64,000 nt of DNA, taken from NCBI RefSeq assembly GCF_030269685.1, contig NZ_BSTT01000016.1, positions 62,001-126,000 of the forward strand, read 5' to 3'. The position numbers were made by a program, and so were the translations under genes. This stretch comes from Actinomycetospora sp. NBRC 106378. Its GTDB lineage: Bacteria; Actinomycetota; Actinomycetes; Mycobacteriales; Pseudonocardiaceae. Of this stretch, positions 1 through 8,740 are shown one piece after another. The notes under the pieces are model-generated. The model saw only the letters and a program-made list of their open reading frames with translations, made no database searches and was not told where the DNA came from. Within the stretch, counting starts at the first letter, position 1. Each line of letters opens with the position of its first letter.

Positions 1-70
1 GAGGTGGTGTCCGGCGACGGCACCGTGCTCCGGAGGACCCACCTGTCCCCCGGTCGTCGGACGGCGCGGC

Positions 71-1366
71 TCATGGTCCGGCTCGGCTGGTGTAGGTGTG
101 TCCGGTCGGGGTGGTGGTCTGGACGGTGTGGGGTTGGTCGCCGAGGCCGTCGTGGAGGACCTCGTGGTGCCACCCGGGGAGTTCCTTGTCCTCGTTGTGG
201 CGCACGCAGCCACCGCGGCCGTTCCCGAAACTGGTCGGGCCGCCGGCTTTGCGGCCTGTGATGTGGTCGAGGTGGCGGATCGGGGCGTCGCAGAAGGGTT
301 CGCGGCACCAGCCGTGGTCGCGCCAGGTGACCAGCTTCGCGAGGAACCCGTCGAACAACCGCCGCTGCGGGTCACCCCCGACCAGGCCGCCGTGGGCGGG
401 GTGGGCGAACAGTCGCCGCCACCACCGCTGCCCGCCGGTGTAGCGCAGCAGGTCGGAGACGATCCCGGACGGCAGCGGCCCGTGCCCGACCAGTTCGGCG
501 GTCTTCGGGCTGTCCGGGTCGGTCAACGCGTCGAGCGGGAGCACGATCCCGACCTCGACGTTGACGTCCTCGGCGTAGACCTGTCCGGTGAGTCGTTCGA
601 CGAGGGTGTCGGCGATGATCTGATCCCGGGTGCGGTCGTCGGTGTCCCCGGTCGCGATCAACGAGTCGGCGTACTGCCGTAGCGCCGTGATGCAGGCGAC
701 GCCCTGCTCGACGGGCAGCAGGCCGGAGAGCACGGCCATGGTGTCCGGGGCGGGGCGCAGGGTGACCCGGCGGTCCTTGCGGGCGGTGCGCCCGCGGGCG
801 GTGAATCCGATGGGGTCGGCCTCGTAGGCGAGTTTCTTCACCGCCGCGACCGCGGCCTTGCGGCCCAGTTCGTCGAGCCCGGCCTCGGCGGCCTGCTTGT
901 CGACCAGGCGGCGGGTCTCGGGGTCGAGGTGGGAGGTCAACGAGACGATCTGCTCGGCGAGCCATTCGCTGATCCGCCCGGCGGCGAGCAGCGCCCGGGT
1001 ACACGGCAGGTCCGTGGCCAACGCCCGCGCGGCGTTCAGGCGTCGGTCGGCGACGTGTGGGGAGACGTGTGCGGCCAGGGCGATCTGGTCGGCGATGCCG
1101 CGCCCGAGTTTCTCCGGGTCCAACCGGCCGGTGGCGATCTGGGCGAGCTGCGCTTCGACCTGGGCACGCCCGAACGCGACCATCGCGGTGTGCTGCGCCG
1201 CCGCGACCGCGGACCGGACCTGCTCCAGGACCGCGATCCGGTCGATCTGGGCGGCGCCGTCGTCACCAGGAGCCGGGTCGGTGGGGAGTTCGGCGAGTTC
1301 GCTGAGGCGGGTGAGCAGCGCGGTCAGCTCCTCGCCGACCGCGTCCACCGCCTCGTTCGAACTCAT
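71..1366 (-). CDS. DUF222 / HNH endonuclease domain protein (13E12 repeat family)
   Basis: A 431-residue protein. The N-terminal two thirds is the helical DUF222 region, recognisable by the segment around HVADRRLNAARAL. The C-terminus is an HNH nuclease fold: Cys pair in HGWCREPFCDAP, then RHLDHI, then CVRHNEDKE and PGWHHEV. This actinobacterial family occurs in many scattered copies per genome. Nuclease activity is inferred from the HNH fold and the biological role is unknown. The ATG has no clear Shine-Dalgarno, but a TAGCTT hexamer (1373-1378, minus strand) ends 6 nt upstream, the spacing of a leaderless promoter. It reads away from nothing recognisable to its left and is separated from the next gene by 191 bp. 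Confidence 0.85.
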   Translation of the reverse strand: MSSNEAVDAVGEELTALLTRLSELAELPTDPAPGDDGAAQIDRIAVLEQVRSAVAAAQHTAMVAFGRAQVEAQLAQIATGRLDPEKLGRGIADQIALAAHVSPHVADRRLNAARALATDLPCTRALLAAGRISEWLAEQIVSLTSHLDPETRRLVDKQAAEAGLDELGRKAAVAAVKKLAYEADPIGFTARGRTARKDRRVTLRPAPDTMAVLSGLLPVEQGVACITALRQYADSLIATGDTDDRTRDQIIADTLVERLTGQVYAEDVNVEVGIVLPLDALTDPDSPKTAELVGHGPLPSGIVSDLLRYTGGQRWWRRLFAHPAHGGLVGGDPQRRLFDGFLAKLVTWRDHGWCREPFCDAPIRHLDHITGRKAGGPTSFGNGRGGCVRHNEDKELPGWHHEVLHDGLGDQPHTVQTTTPTGHTYTSRAGP

Positions 1367-1557
1367 GTTCGCAAGCTAGCAGCGACCCCCGACAGTCACG
1401 GCCAGTCCAGCGCCGCCACCAGCGAGGATGCGGCGAACCTGGCGTCCAGTGACAGCAACGACGCTTTCCTGCCACGAAAGCAGGGGCCGGGCCGCGGTCG
1501 AGGCGGCCGCCGCGGAGCGGATCGTCCTGCGCCCGACCGACCGCCGCGGGGCCCCGC

Positions 1558-2256
1558 TCACACCTCCAGACCCGCCGGCGCACCGGCCAGCGCCTGCTTG
1601 AGCCCCCGGCTCGGCGCGTCGGCGAGGACCTCGTCGGCCCCCGCGACGATCCCGTCCACGATCTGCGCGGCGACGTCCTTCGCGGCGATCTTCGGGACGT
1701 CGAGGTGGGCGACCATGTCGGTGTCCATGAAGCCGAGGTAGACGCCGACCACGTGCGTGCCCTGCTCGCGCAGCTCCACCCGCACGCCGTTGGTGAGCGA
1801 CCACGCCGCGGCCTTCGTCGCCGCGTAGGAGCCGGCCCACGGTGCCGCGGCCCAGGACAGCGCGGACAGGACGGTCACGACCGTGCCCCCGCCGCGGCGG
1901 GCGAGTACCGGGGCGAACGCCCGGAGCACCGCGACCGGGCCCCAGAAGTTGGTCTCCATCTCGGCGCGGGCGTGCTCCGGGTCGCCGGTCAGCAGGGACC
2001 CCGCCCCGCTGGTCCCGGCGTTGTTGATCACCAGGTCGACGTCGTCCGCCCGGGCGGCGGCCGCGCGGACGCTCGCGAGGTCGGTGACGTCGAGCTGCAG
2101 CGGGACCACCCGGGGGTCGTCGTGCACGACCGACCGGGGGTCACGGGCCGCCGCGTACACCGTGCCGGCCCCGCGGGCGAGCAGTTCCCCGACCAAGGCG
2201 GCGCCCAGCCCGCGGTTGGCGCCGGTGACCAGCGCGTTGACTCCCGAGACGTTCAC
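1558..2256 (-). CDS. SDR family oxidoreductase
   Basis: A 232-residue classical short-chain dehydrogenase. The nucleotide site TGANRGLG is at the N-terminus, NNAG lies mid-protein, and the catalytic YAATK is present, so activity is expected. The open frame runs much further upstream, but there it is only the antisense shadow of the thiolase. The GTG at 2256 overlaps the thiolase stop (GTGA), giving a translationally coupled pair and the normal family N-terminus. With the thiolase it probably oxidises a hydroxyacyl intermediate or reduces a keto intermediate. Substrate unknown. Confidence 0.85.
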   Translation of the reverse strand: MNVSGVNALVTGANRGLGAALVGELLARGAGTVYAAARDPRSVVHDDPRVVPLQLDVTDLASVRAAAARADDVDLVINNAGTSGAGSLLTGDPEHARAEMETNFWGPVAVLRAFAPVLARRGGGTVVTVLSALSWAAAPWAGSYAATKAAAWSLTNGVRVELREQGTHVVGVYLGFMDTDMVAHLDVPKIAAKDVAAQIVDGIVAGADEVLADAPSRGLKQALAGAPAGLEV

Positions 2257-3464
2257 CGGCCGATCCGCTCGACGATCGTGGCGTTCGCGGTGCCGCCGGC
2301 CTCGCACATCGTCTGCAGGCCGTAGCGCCCGCCGGTCTGCTCGAGCACGCCGAGCAGCGTCGTCGCGAGGCGCGCCCCGCTCGAGCCCAGCGGGTGGCCG
2401 ATCGAGATCGCGCCACCGTTCACGTTGACCCGCCGGGGGTCGGCGCCGGTCTCGGCGAGCCAGGCCAGCACCACCGACGCGAACGCCTCGTTGACCTCGA
2501 ACGCGTCGATGTCGTCGAGGGCGAGCCCGGCCCGGGCGAGCACCTTCGCCGTCGCCGGGATGATGCCGGTGAGCATGAGGATCGGGTCGTCGCCGGTCAC
2601 CGTGGCGGTGTGGATCCGGGCGCGCGGGGTCCAGCCGTGGGCGGCCGCGATCTCGGAGGTCGTCACCAGCAGCGCGGCGGCGCCGTCGTTGTACGGGCTC
2701 GCGTTGCCCGCGGTGACGGTCCAATCGATCTCGCCGAAGCGCTCGGTCCAGCGGGGGTCGGCGAACGGCGTCCGCAGTCCGGCGAGCGCCTCGGCCGTCG
2801 TCCCCGGCCGGATCGTCTCGTCGGTGTCCAGCTCCCCCACCGAGCCGTCGCGGCGCGTGGCCTTCAGCGGCACGACCTCGCGGGCGAAGCGCCCGTCGGC
2901 CCACGCGGCGGCGGAGCGCTGGTGGCTGGTCAGGGCGAACTCGTCGAGCTCGGTCCGCGACAACCCCCACCGCCGGGCGATCAGCTCGGCGCTCACACCC
3001 TGCGGGATCAGGCCCGGCGCGTACCGAGCGGCGACGGACGGGCCGGCGACGTCCTGCGGCACGCCGTCCACGCGGGTCTGGCTGCCGATCGGGATGCGCG
3101 ACATCGACTCCACGCCCGAGGCGATCGCGATGTCGTAGGCGCCCGCCACCACCCCCTGTGCGGCGAACGACAGCGCCTGCTGGCTCGACCCGCACTGCCG
3201 GTCGACCGTGGTCCCCGGCACCGACTCGGGGAAGCCGGCGGCCAGGGCGGCGAAGCGGGTGGTGTTGCCGCTCTGCTCGCCCACCTGCCCGACCACCCCA
3301 CCGATGACGTCGTCGACCTCGGCGGGGTCGAGCCCCACCCGGTCGACCAGCGCCCGCAGGATGTGCGCGTGCAGCTCGACCGGATGCACGCCCGCGTAGG
3401 CCCCGTCGGCCTTGCCCTTCGCCAGCGGCGTCCGGACCGCCTCGACGATCACCGCGTCTCTCAT
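2253..3464 (-). CDS. Thiolase (acetyl-CoA acetyltransferase family)
   Basis: A 403-residue thiolase expected to cleave 3-ketoacyl-CoA with CoA at the end of a beta-oxidation cycle. The nucleophilic cysteine is Cys91 in DRQCGSSQQA. The C-terminal GHPLGSSGAR histidine and the MCEAGGTAN cysteine are both present, so the catalytic set is complete. The ATG at 3464 is chosen because GGAGGA lies just upstream and the protein then starts MRDAVIVEAVRTP, the family N-terminus. It is transcribed divergently from the hydrolase operon, with a tandem TetR-type operator in the shared control region. It resembles the second thiolase at 55.2-56.4 kb. Confidence 0.92.
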   Translation of the reverse strand: MRDAVIVEAVRTPLAKGKADGAYAGVHPVELHAHILRALVDRVGLDPAEVDDVIGGVVGQVGEQSGNTTRFAALAAGFPESVPGTTVDRQCGSSQQALSFAAQGVVAGAYDIAIASGVESMSRIPIGSQTRVDGVPQDVAGPSVAARYAPGLIPQGVSAELIARRWGLSRTELDEFALTSHQRSAAAWADGRFAREVVPLKATRRDGSVGELDTDETIRPGTTAEALAGLRTPFADPRWTERFGEIDWTVTAGNASPYNDGAAALLVTTSEIAAAHGWTPRARIHTATVTGDDPILMLTGIIPATAKVLARAGLALDDIDAFEVNEAFASVVLAWLAETGADPRRVNVNGGAISIGHPLGSSGARLATTLLGVLEQTGGRYGLQTMCEAGGTANATIVERIGR

Positions 3465-3480
3465 GGTCACTCCTCCACGT

Positions 3481-3515
3481 AGCGGACCGATCGGTCCCGG
3501 ACCGCTCGGTCCGCT
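3481..3515. promoter_or_regulatory. Tandem TetR-type operator between divergent catabolic units
   Basis: Two 14-bp palindromes lie one base apart: GGACCGATCGGTCC (3484-3497, perfect) and GGACCGCTCGGTCC (3499-3512). The outer ends AGCGGACCGA and TCGGTCCGCT are also exact reverse complements. They sit 17 bp upstream of the thiolase start and upstream of a TTGACA (3588-3593) that may serve the rightward operon. The same GGACCGnnCGGTCC motif recurs at the TetR/SDR locus near 46 kb. Confidence 0.75.
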
Positions 3516-3653
3516 ATCCTCCGCTCGCGACGGGTCGCGGTCAATGTCGAGCCAGGTGCTCCGGCCCACACCGCCGCAGCGCCGCTCTTGACAGAGGTCA
3601 ACACGGTTCGCTTACGTTGCAAATGACTGAACCGACGGGAACGAGGTCCGACG

Positions 3654-4796
3654 ATGGCGCAGGCGGCTCCGACGACGGTGTTCGTCCACGGGTTCCTCGA
3701 CGACGGCGCGGTGTGGCGGCCGGTGATCGACCGGCGCGCCCACGGAACGCCCACCGCCGTCGCGGAGCTGGCGGGGATGGGCGGCCGACCGCGGGCCGAC
3801 GGTCCGTGCACGCTGGCCCGGCACGCCGACGACGTCACCGAGCTCGTCGACGGTCTCGACGGTCCCGTGGTGCTGGTCGGGCAGAGCATGGGCGCGCAGG
3901 TGGCGGAACTCGTGGCCGCCCGCCGTCCGGACCGGGTCGTCGGGCTCGTCCTCGTGACCCCGGTGCCACTCGCGGGCGCCGGGATGCCCGCCGACGCCGC
4001 GGCGCCGTTCGCGGCGCTGGGCGGTGACGGGGAGGCCCAGCGCGCGGTGCGGGAGCAGCTCTCCGTGGCGTTCCCACCCGCCGAGCTGGACCGGCTGACG
4101 GCCGTCGGCGCGGCCACCACGACGGCGGCGGTGGCCGACGCCGTCCACGCGTGGAACGCGGGCGACCCGGCGGGTGCGGTGACGTCGCCCGTCGCCGTGC
4201 CGGTCCTCGTCGTCCGGGGGGAGCAGGACCCGTTCGTCACCGCCGCCACGGTCGAGGAGGGCGTCGTCCCGCGGTTCACCGACGTCGCCGTCGCCACGGT
4301 CGCGGACGCCGGCCACTGGCCGCACCTCGAGCGGCCCGAGGCCGTGGCGACCCTGCTCGACGACCTGGTCGACCGGGTCTCCGGCACCGACGGATCGGGC
4401 GGCCGGGGCTGGACCGCCGCCTTCGGTGCGCGGACGGCGGCCGCCTTCACCGACACCCTGGCCGCCGACGTCGTGCTCCGCGCCTCCGCGCTGCGTGCCC
4501 CGGTCGAGGGCCGCGAGGAGGTCGCCGCGGTGATGGCGGCCGCGAGCGGCCTCTACTCCTCGCTGAGCTTCACCCACGAGGCCCGGCAGGGGCCGCGGAC
4601 CTACCTGGAGTGGGTCGCGACGCTGCCCGACGGGACCGAGCTCGGGGGCGTGACCCGCCTGCTCGCCGACGACGCCGGGCGCACCGTCGACGTGGCCATC
4701 CACCACCGCCCGCTCGACGGCCTGCTCCACTTCTCCGACGAGCTGGGCCGTCGCCTCGAGGGCCGCGTCGCCCGGGACCGGTTCCACCACGCATGA
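3654..4796 (+). CDS. Alpha/beta hydrolase with C-terminal NTF2-like domain
   Basis: A 380-residue two-domain protein. Residues 1-250 are an alpha/beta hydrolase: VHGF oxyanion strand, nucleophile Ser78 in GQSMG, acid in GEQDPF, and the histidine in DAGHWPH. The last 125 residues resemble a SnoaL/NTF2-like cone (AFTDTLAADVVLRAS, then ATLPDGTELGG). It may act as an esterase, lactonase or C-C hydrolase on a degradation intermediate. It is the first gene of a five-gene operon whose members mostly overlap by ATGA. TTGACA at 3588-3593 with TACGTT at 3613-3618 is a possible promoter. Substrate unknown. Confidence 0.8.
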   Translation: MAQAAPTTVFVHGFLDDGAVWRPVIDRRAHGTPTAVAELAGMGGRPRADGPCTLARHADDVTELVDGLDGPVVLVGQSMGAQVAELVAARRPDRVVGLVLVTPVPLAGAGMPADAAAPFAALGGDGEAQRAVREQLSVAFPPAELDRLTAVGAATTTAAVADAVHAWNAGDPAGAVTSPVAVPVLVVRGEQDPFVTAATVEEGVVPRFTDVAVATVADAGHWPHLERPEAVATLLDDLVDRVSGTDGSGGRGWTAAFGARTAAAFTDTLAADVVLRASALRAPVEGREEVAAVMAAASGLYSSLSFTHEARQGPRTYLEWVATLPDGTELGGVTRLLADDAGRTVDVAIHHRPLDGLLHFSDELGRRLEGRVARDRFHHA

Positions 4797-5707
4797 GCGG
4801 CCACCATCGCGAGGACACCGCGTTCACCGCCGACGACGGCACCGTGCTCCGGGCCTGGCTCTACCGGCCCGACCGGCCCGGACCGCACTCCGCGATCAGC
4901 ATGGCCCACGGGTACGCCGGCACCCGGCACCACGGCCTCGCACCGTTCGCCGAGGCCTTCGCCGACGACGGGCACGTCGTGCTCCTGCACGACCACCGCG
5001 GCTTCGGCGCGAGCGACGGCGTGCCCCGTCAGGACGTCGACCCCTGGGTCCAGATCGCCGACTGGCGCCGCGCCCTCTCCCACCTCGAGGCGCTCCCCGA
5101 CGTCGACGCCGACCGCCTCGGGCTGTGGGGCACGAGCTACGCGGGCGGCCACGCCCTCGTCCTCGGCGCGACCGACCCCCGGCTGCGCGCCGTCGTCGCG
5201 CAGGTCCCCACGATCAGCGGGATCGAGCAGACCCGCCGTCGAGTGAAGCCCGAGGACGTGGCCGCCTTCCGCGCCGGGCTGCTCGACGACGAGCGGGACC
5301 GCGCGGCCGGTCGGGCGCCCGCCCGGCGCGCGATCGTCTCGGCGGACCCCGCCGTCCCGGCGTCCTACCGCGCTCCCGACGCCGTCGCGTTCTACCTCCA
5401 GGACGTGCCCGAGGGGGTCTGGTCGAACGAGGTGACGGTGCGCTCGACGCTCGCGGCGACGACCTACGAGCCGGGCACCTACGTCGGGCTCGTCTCCCCC
5501 GTCCCGCTCCTCCTGGTCGTCGCCACGGCCGACACGGTCACCCTCACTGACACCGCGCTCGCGGCCTACGGGCGTGCACTGGAACCCAAGCGGCTCGTGA
5601 CGGTCCCCGGCGGCCACTTCGCCCCCTACCGCGAGCACTTCCCGACGGCGAGCCGCGCGGCCCGCGCCTGGTTCGCCGAGCACCTGCAGCAGGAGGAACG
5701 GTCATGA
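4793..5707 (+). CDS. Alpha/beta hydrolase (S15 / dienelactone hydrolase-like)
   Basis: A 304-residue soluble alpha/beta hydrolase. It begins with a FTADDGTVLRAWLYRP strand typical of X-Pro-dipeptidyl-peptidase-like hydrolases. The nucleophile elbow is GTSYAGGH, an aspartate lies after LLVVATADT, and the final histidine is in PGGHFAPY. The ATG at 4793 overlaps the previous stop (ATGA); the longer open frame upstream is a shadow of the previous gene. Second gene of the operon; likely hydrolyses an ester, lactone or thioester made by its neighbours. Confidence 0.82.
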   Translation: MSGHHREDTAFTADDGTVLRAWLYRPDRPGPHSAISMAHGYAGTRHHGLAPFAEAFADDGHVVLLHDHRGFGASDGVPRQDVDPWVQIADWRRALSHLEALPDVDADRLGLWGTSYAGGHALVLGATDPRLRAVVAQVPTISGIEQTRRRVKPEDVAAFRAGLLDDERDRAAGRAPARRAIVSADPAVPASYRAPDAVAFYLQDVPEGVWSNEVTVRSTLAATTYEPGTYVGLVSPVPLLLVVATADTVTLTDTALAAYGRALEPKRLVTVPGGHFAPYREHFPTASRAARAWFAEHLQQEERS

Positions 5708-6501
5708 CCCGGATGTCCCACGTCTCGGTGACCACGCAGGACGGCGTCGCCGTCCTGGTGCTGCACCGACCACCGCAGAACCGCATCGGGACCACGATGG
5801 TCGACGAGCTCGACCGTGCCCTCGACGAGATCGCCGCCGGCGACGCCCGCGCGGTGGTGCTGCGGGCCGAGGGGGCCGACTTCAGCCTCGGCGGCGACAT
5901 CGAGCCCTGGCCCGACTGGGACCGCCGCCTCATGCGCTCCCACTTCGAGCACTTCCTGCAGACCTTCAACCGCTTCGAGCGGCTCCCGGTGCCGACGATC
6001 GCGGCCGTGCAGGGACTGTGCTTCGGCGGCGGGCTCGAGCTCGCGGTGCGGGCCGACGTGATCATCGCGGGCCGGACCGCGCGGTTCGGCCACCCCGAGC
6101 AGTCGATCGGCATCGTCACCCTGCTCGGCGGGATCTACCGCATCGCCGAGCGCGCCGGGCGCTCCCGGGCGATGCGGTGGGCGCTGACCTCGGAGCAGGT
6201 CGAGGCCGTCGAGATGGAGCGGTTCGGCGTGGTGGACCGGGTGGTCGACGACGCCGACCTCCTCGACGAGGCGACCGCGTTCGCGCACCGCGTGGCCGCC
6301 GGGCCGACGCTCGCGCACGCCGCGCACAAGGCCCTGCTGCGCACCTGGGCGGTCGGCGGCGTCGCCGCGGCCGACGAGGCGATCCTCGACGTCGCGCTGC
6401 CGCTCTTCGACTCCGCGGACACCCGGACCGCCATCCCCACCGCCGTCGAGGCCCTGCGGGCCGGGCGACCCCGCCCGGCCATGTCGTTCGAGGGCCGATG
6501 A
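5704..6501 (+). CDS. Enoyl-CoA hydratase/isomerase family protein
   Basis: A 265-residue crotonase. The oxyanion-hole segments are FSLGGDIEPW and QGLCFGGGLELAVRADV. The second catalytic position is FGHPEQSIGIV, with a glutamate in the usual loop. It would hydrate or isomerise an enoyl-CoA, or cleave a related thioester. The ATG overlaps the previous stop by ATGA and a second in-frame ATG lies three codons in. Third gene of the operon with hydrolases and a flavin reductase, suggesting CoA-dependent degradation of a non-standard acid. Confidence 0.87.
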   Translation: MTRMSHVSVTTQDGVAVLVLHRPPQNRIGTTMVDELDRALDEIAAGDARAVVLRAEGADFSLGGDIEPWPDWDRRLMRSHFEHFLQTFNRFERLPVPTIAAVQGLCFGGGLELAVRADVIIAGRTARFGHPEQSIGIVTLLGGIYRIAERAGRSRAMRWALTSEQVEAVEMERFGVVDRVVDDADLLDEATAFAHRVAAGPTLAHAAHKALLRTWAVGGVAAADEAILDVALPLFDSADTRTAIPTAVEALRAGRPRPAMSFEGR

Positions 6502-6512
6502 GAGGAGATCCG

Positions 6513-7376
6513 ATGCCCCCGCCTCCGCTGCACGTCCACGTGCACGTCAGCCCCCCGATCCCCACCGCCGTCACCGACCTCCCGCCCGACCTGGACGTCC
6601 GCGTCTGGTCGCCGATCGCCACGACACTGATCGGCGGCGAGCGCGAGGCGGTGCTCGTCGACCCGCCGCTGACCGTCGAGCAGGCGGACTCCGTCGTCGA
6701 ACGCGTCCACGCCTGGGGCCGCGAGCTGACCACGATCTACGTCACGCACGCGCACGGGGACCACTGGTTCGGGGCGGCCGCGCTGCTCGAGCGGTTCCCC
6801 GCCGCCCGGGTCGTCGCGCTGCCCGAGGTCGCCGCGCGGGCGCGGGCCCAGAGCCCGGAGGACGTCACCGCCTTCTGGGAGGTGCGGTTCCCCGGCGGGC
6901 AGATCCCGGTCCACCGCGTCGCGCCGGAGCCGATGACCGGCCGGACCCTGGAGCTCGAGGGCCACGAGCTGGTGGCGGTCCCGCTCGGGCACACCGACAC
7001 CGACGACACGAGCTGCCTGCACGTGCCCTCGCTCGACCTCGTCGTGGCGGGCGACGCCGTGTACGACGACGTCCACCTCTACCTCGCCGAGTCGCCCGCG
7101 GTCGGCCGCGCGGCCTGGCGGGACGCGCTCGACGTGGTGCGCGACCTGGCCCCGCGCACCGTCATCGCCGGCCACCAGCGACCCGGGAGCACCGGGGACC
7201 CGGCGGCGATCGAGGCGACCCGCGCCTACCTCGACGACTTCGAGGAGCTCCTGACGACCGCCTCCGACCCCCTCGCGCTCTATCGCGCGATGCGCGGGCG
7301 CCACCCGGACCGGGTCAACCCCGGCGCCCTGTGGGGCTCGGTCCGCGCCGCTCTCCCCGCGGGGAGTCCCGCATGA
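6513..7376 (+). CDS. MBL-fold metallo-hydrolase
   Basis: A 287-residue metallo-beta-lactamase-fold enzyme. The metal site is THAHGDHWF (His79, His81, Asp83, His84), followed by LGHTDTDD, VVAGDAVYDD and IAGHQRPGS, so both metal sites look intact. Start 6513 is preferred over ATG 6498 (which overlaps the previous stop) because GAGGAG ends 5 nt before it. The N-terminus is histidine rich (LHVHVHV). In this operon it may hydrolyse a thioester or lactone, but the family is broad. Confidence 0.85.
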   Translation: MPPPPLHVHVHVSPPIPTAVTDLPPDLDVRVWSPIATTLIGGEREAVLVDPPLTVEQADSVVERVHAWGRELTTIYVTHAHGDHWFGAAALLERFPAARVVALPEVAARARAQSPEDVTAFWEVRFPGGQIPVHRVAPEPMTGRTLELEGHELVAVPLGHTDTDDTSCLHVPSLDLVVAGDAVYDDVHLYLAESPAVGRAAWRDALDVVRDLAPRTVIAGHQRPGSTGDPAAIEATRAYLDDFEELLTTASDPLALYRAMRGRHPDRVNPGALWGSVRAALPAGSPA

Positions 7377-8086
7377 TCATCGACACGGCCGAGCTGGACG
7401 CCGCGGCCGGCTACAAGCTCCTCATCGGCAGCATCGTCCCGCGTGCCATCGGCTGGGTCAGCACGATCTCGCCCGACGGGATCGCGAACCTCGCCCCGAT
7501 CTCGTTCTTCACCGCCGTCGGCCGCAAGCCGCCGATGGTGTCGCTGACGATGCAGCCGCGCTCGACCGGCGAGCTCAAGGACACCTTCACCAACATCCGC
7601 GACACCGGCGAGTTCGTCACCAACCTGGTCTCCCTGCCGCACGCCCACCAGATGCACCGGACGGCCCACGAGTTCCCGAGCGAGGTCGACGAGTTCGAGG
7701 CGGTGGGGCTGACGAAGGCACCGTCGCAGCTCGTGGCCCCGCCCCGCGTCGCCGAGGCCCCCATCCACTTCGAGTGCCGGCTCGAGCGGATCATCCCGGT
7801 CGGCGAGCTGGACGACCACGTCGTCTGGGGCGTGGTCGAGCGCGTGCACGTGCGCGACGACCTCTACCTCGACCGCGGGCGGGTCGACACCGCCGCCCTC
7901 GCGCCGGTCGGCCGCCTCGCCGCCGAGTACACGCTGGTGGAGAACGTCTTCACCACCCCGCTCGACGACGGGCTGCTCGCGGCCCGCGGCGGCCGGATGC
8001 GGCGCCTCGACGAGCAGGAGGACGGGTACAGCCCCATCGGCACGGCGGCGTGGTCGCCGTCGGGGTCGGTGCCCGATGCGACCTGA
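7373..8086 (+). CDS. Flavin reductase family protein (FMN-binding split barrel)
   Basis: A 237-residue split-barrel flavoprotein. Family marks are IGSIVPRAIGWVSTIS, NLAPISFFTAVGRKPPMVSLTM, KDTFTNIRDTGEFVTNLV and the FECRLERIIPVG strand. Relatives reduce FMN with NAD(P)H for a partner monooxygenase, or bind FMN as a stand-alone enzyme. No flavin monooxygenase lies in this operon; candidates are the luciferase-like proteins at 17 and 54 kb. The ATG overlaps the previous stop, with GGGGAG upstream. Last gene of the operon; its stop lies in the palindrome at 8082-8095. Confidence 0.88.
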   Translation: MIIDTAELDAAAGYKLLIGSIVPRAIGWVSTISPDGIANLAPISFFTAVGRKPPMVSLTMQPRSTGELKDTFTNIRDTGEFVTNLVSLPHAHQMHRTAHEFPSEVDEFEAVGLTKAPSQLVAPPRVAEAPIHFECRLERIIPVGELDDHVVWGVVERVHVRDDLYLDRGRVDTAALAPVGRLAAEYTLVENVFTTPLDDGLLAARGGRMRRLDEQEDGYSPIGTAAWSPSGSVPDAT

Positions 8087-8095
8087 CCGGTCAGG
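8082..8095. terminator. Palindrome holding both convergent stop codons
   Basis: CCTGACCGGTCAGG is a perfect 14-bp palindrome. It contains the TGA of the rightward flavin reductase (8084-8086) and the stop of the leftward CGNR gene (8091-8093). A compact bidirectional terminator is likely, although there is no U-tract. Confidence 0.5.
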
Positions 8096-8675
8096 GCGCG
8101 GCGGCTGCCCGGCGCCGGGCCCGGGAGGCGCGGAGGTTGACCGCGTTCCCGCACACCCGGACGTCGTGCCAGGCGCCGCTGTTGTTGCGCGAGCGGTCGT
8201 AGAAGGCCACCCCGCACCGGTCGTTGCGACACACCTTGAGCCGACGCCAGGTGTCGGCGCGCTGGGCCTCGAGCACCTCGACGAGCACGAGGCCCACCAG
8301 GCGCCGCCACCCCTGGCCCCGGGGCTCCAGGTCCACCGTGCCGTCGGGACGCAGGGCCAGGACCGCGCCGGCCGTCCGCACCTCGACCGGTGCTCCGTCC
8401 CGCTCTCCCCCGGCGACGACGGCGGCCCGCAGCTCCGCGCGCAGCGCCCGCAGCTCGTCGACCCCGCGGTCGTCGAGGTCGATCCCACCGACGGGGCCTC
8501 CGTCGGCGTGGTCGGCGAGCGCGGTGTCCGCCCACTCCCGGGCGGAGGCGAGGTCGGCCAGCAGGTCGGCCTCCCGCGGCCGGCCCGCCGAGATCGTGTT
8601 CAGCAGGTCCTGCACGAGGGCCAGGCCGCCCTCGGCCACCGCACAGCCGTAGCGCGTCGTCGTGTCCCAGGCCAT
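8091..8675 (-). CDS. CGNR zinc finger (ABATE) transcriptional regulator
   Basis: A 194-residue protein with the C-terminal CGNR zinc finger: KVCRNDRCGVAFYDRSRNNS, then VRVCGNAVNLRASRAR, whose four cysteines bind zinc and whose final basic helix binds DNA. The N-terminal 110 residues form the ABATE domain, thought to sense a small ligand. A likely leaderless promoter precedes it: TAGGAT (8682-8687, minus strand) ends 6 nt before the ATG. It is divergent from the sulfurtransferase, which it may regulate; target unproven. Confidence 0.87.
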   Translation of the reverse strand: MAWDTTTRYGCAVAEGGLALVQDLLNTISAGRPREADLLADLASAREWADTALADHADGGPVGGIDLDDRGVDELRALRAELRAAVVAGGERDGAPVEVRTAGAVLALRPDGTVDLEPRGQGWRRLVGLVLVEVLEAQRADTWRRLKVCRNDRCGVAFYDRSRNNSGAWHDVRVCGNAVNLRASRARRRAAAAP

Positions 8676-8740
8676 GGATCGATCCTACCGACGACACACA
8701 CCTATCGCGTTGAGTTCTGTCACCCGCAGAGGAGTCATCC

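Noticed and set aside
1558..3195. A single 545-residue protein made of a basic N-terminus and an SDR.
   Set aside because: The N-terminal 313 residues are an out-of-frame reading of the thiolase gene. The GTG at 2256 gives a normal SDR.
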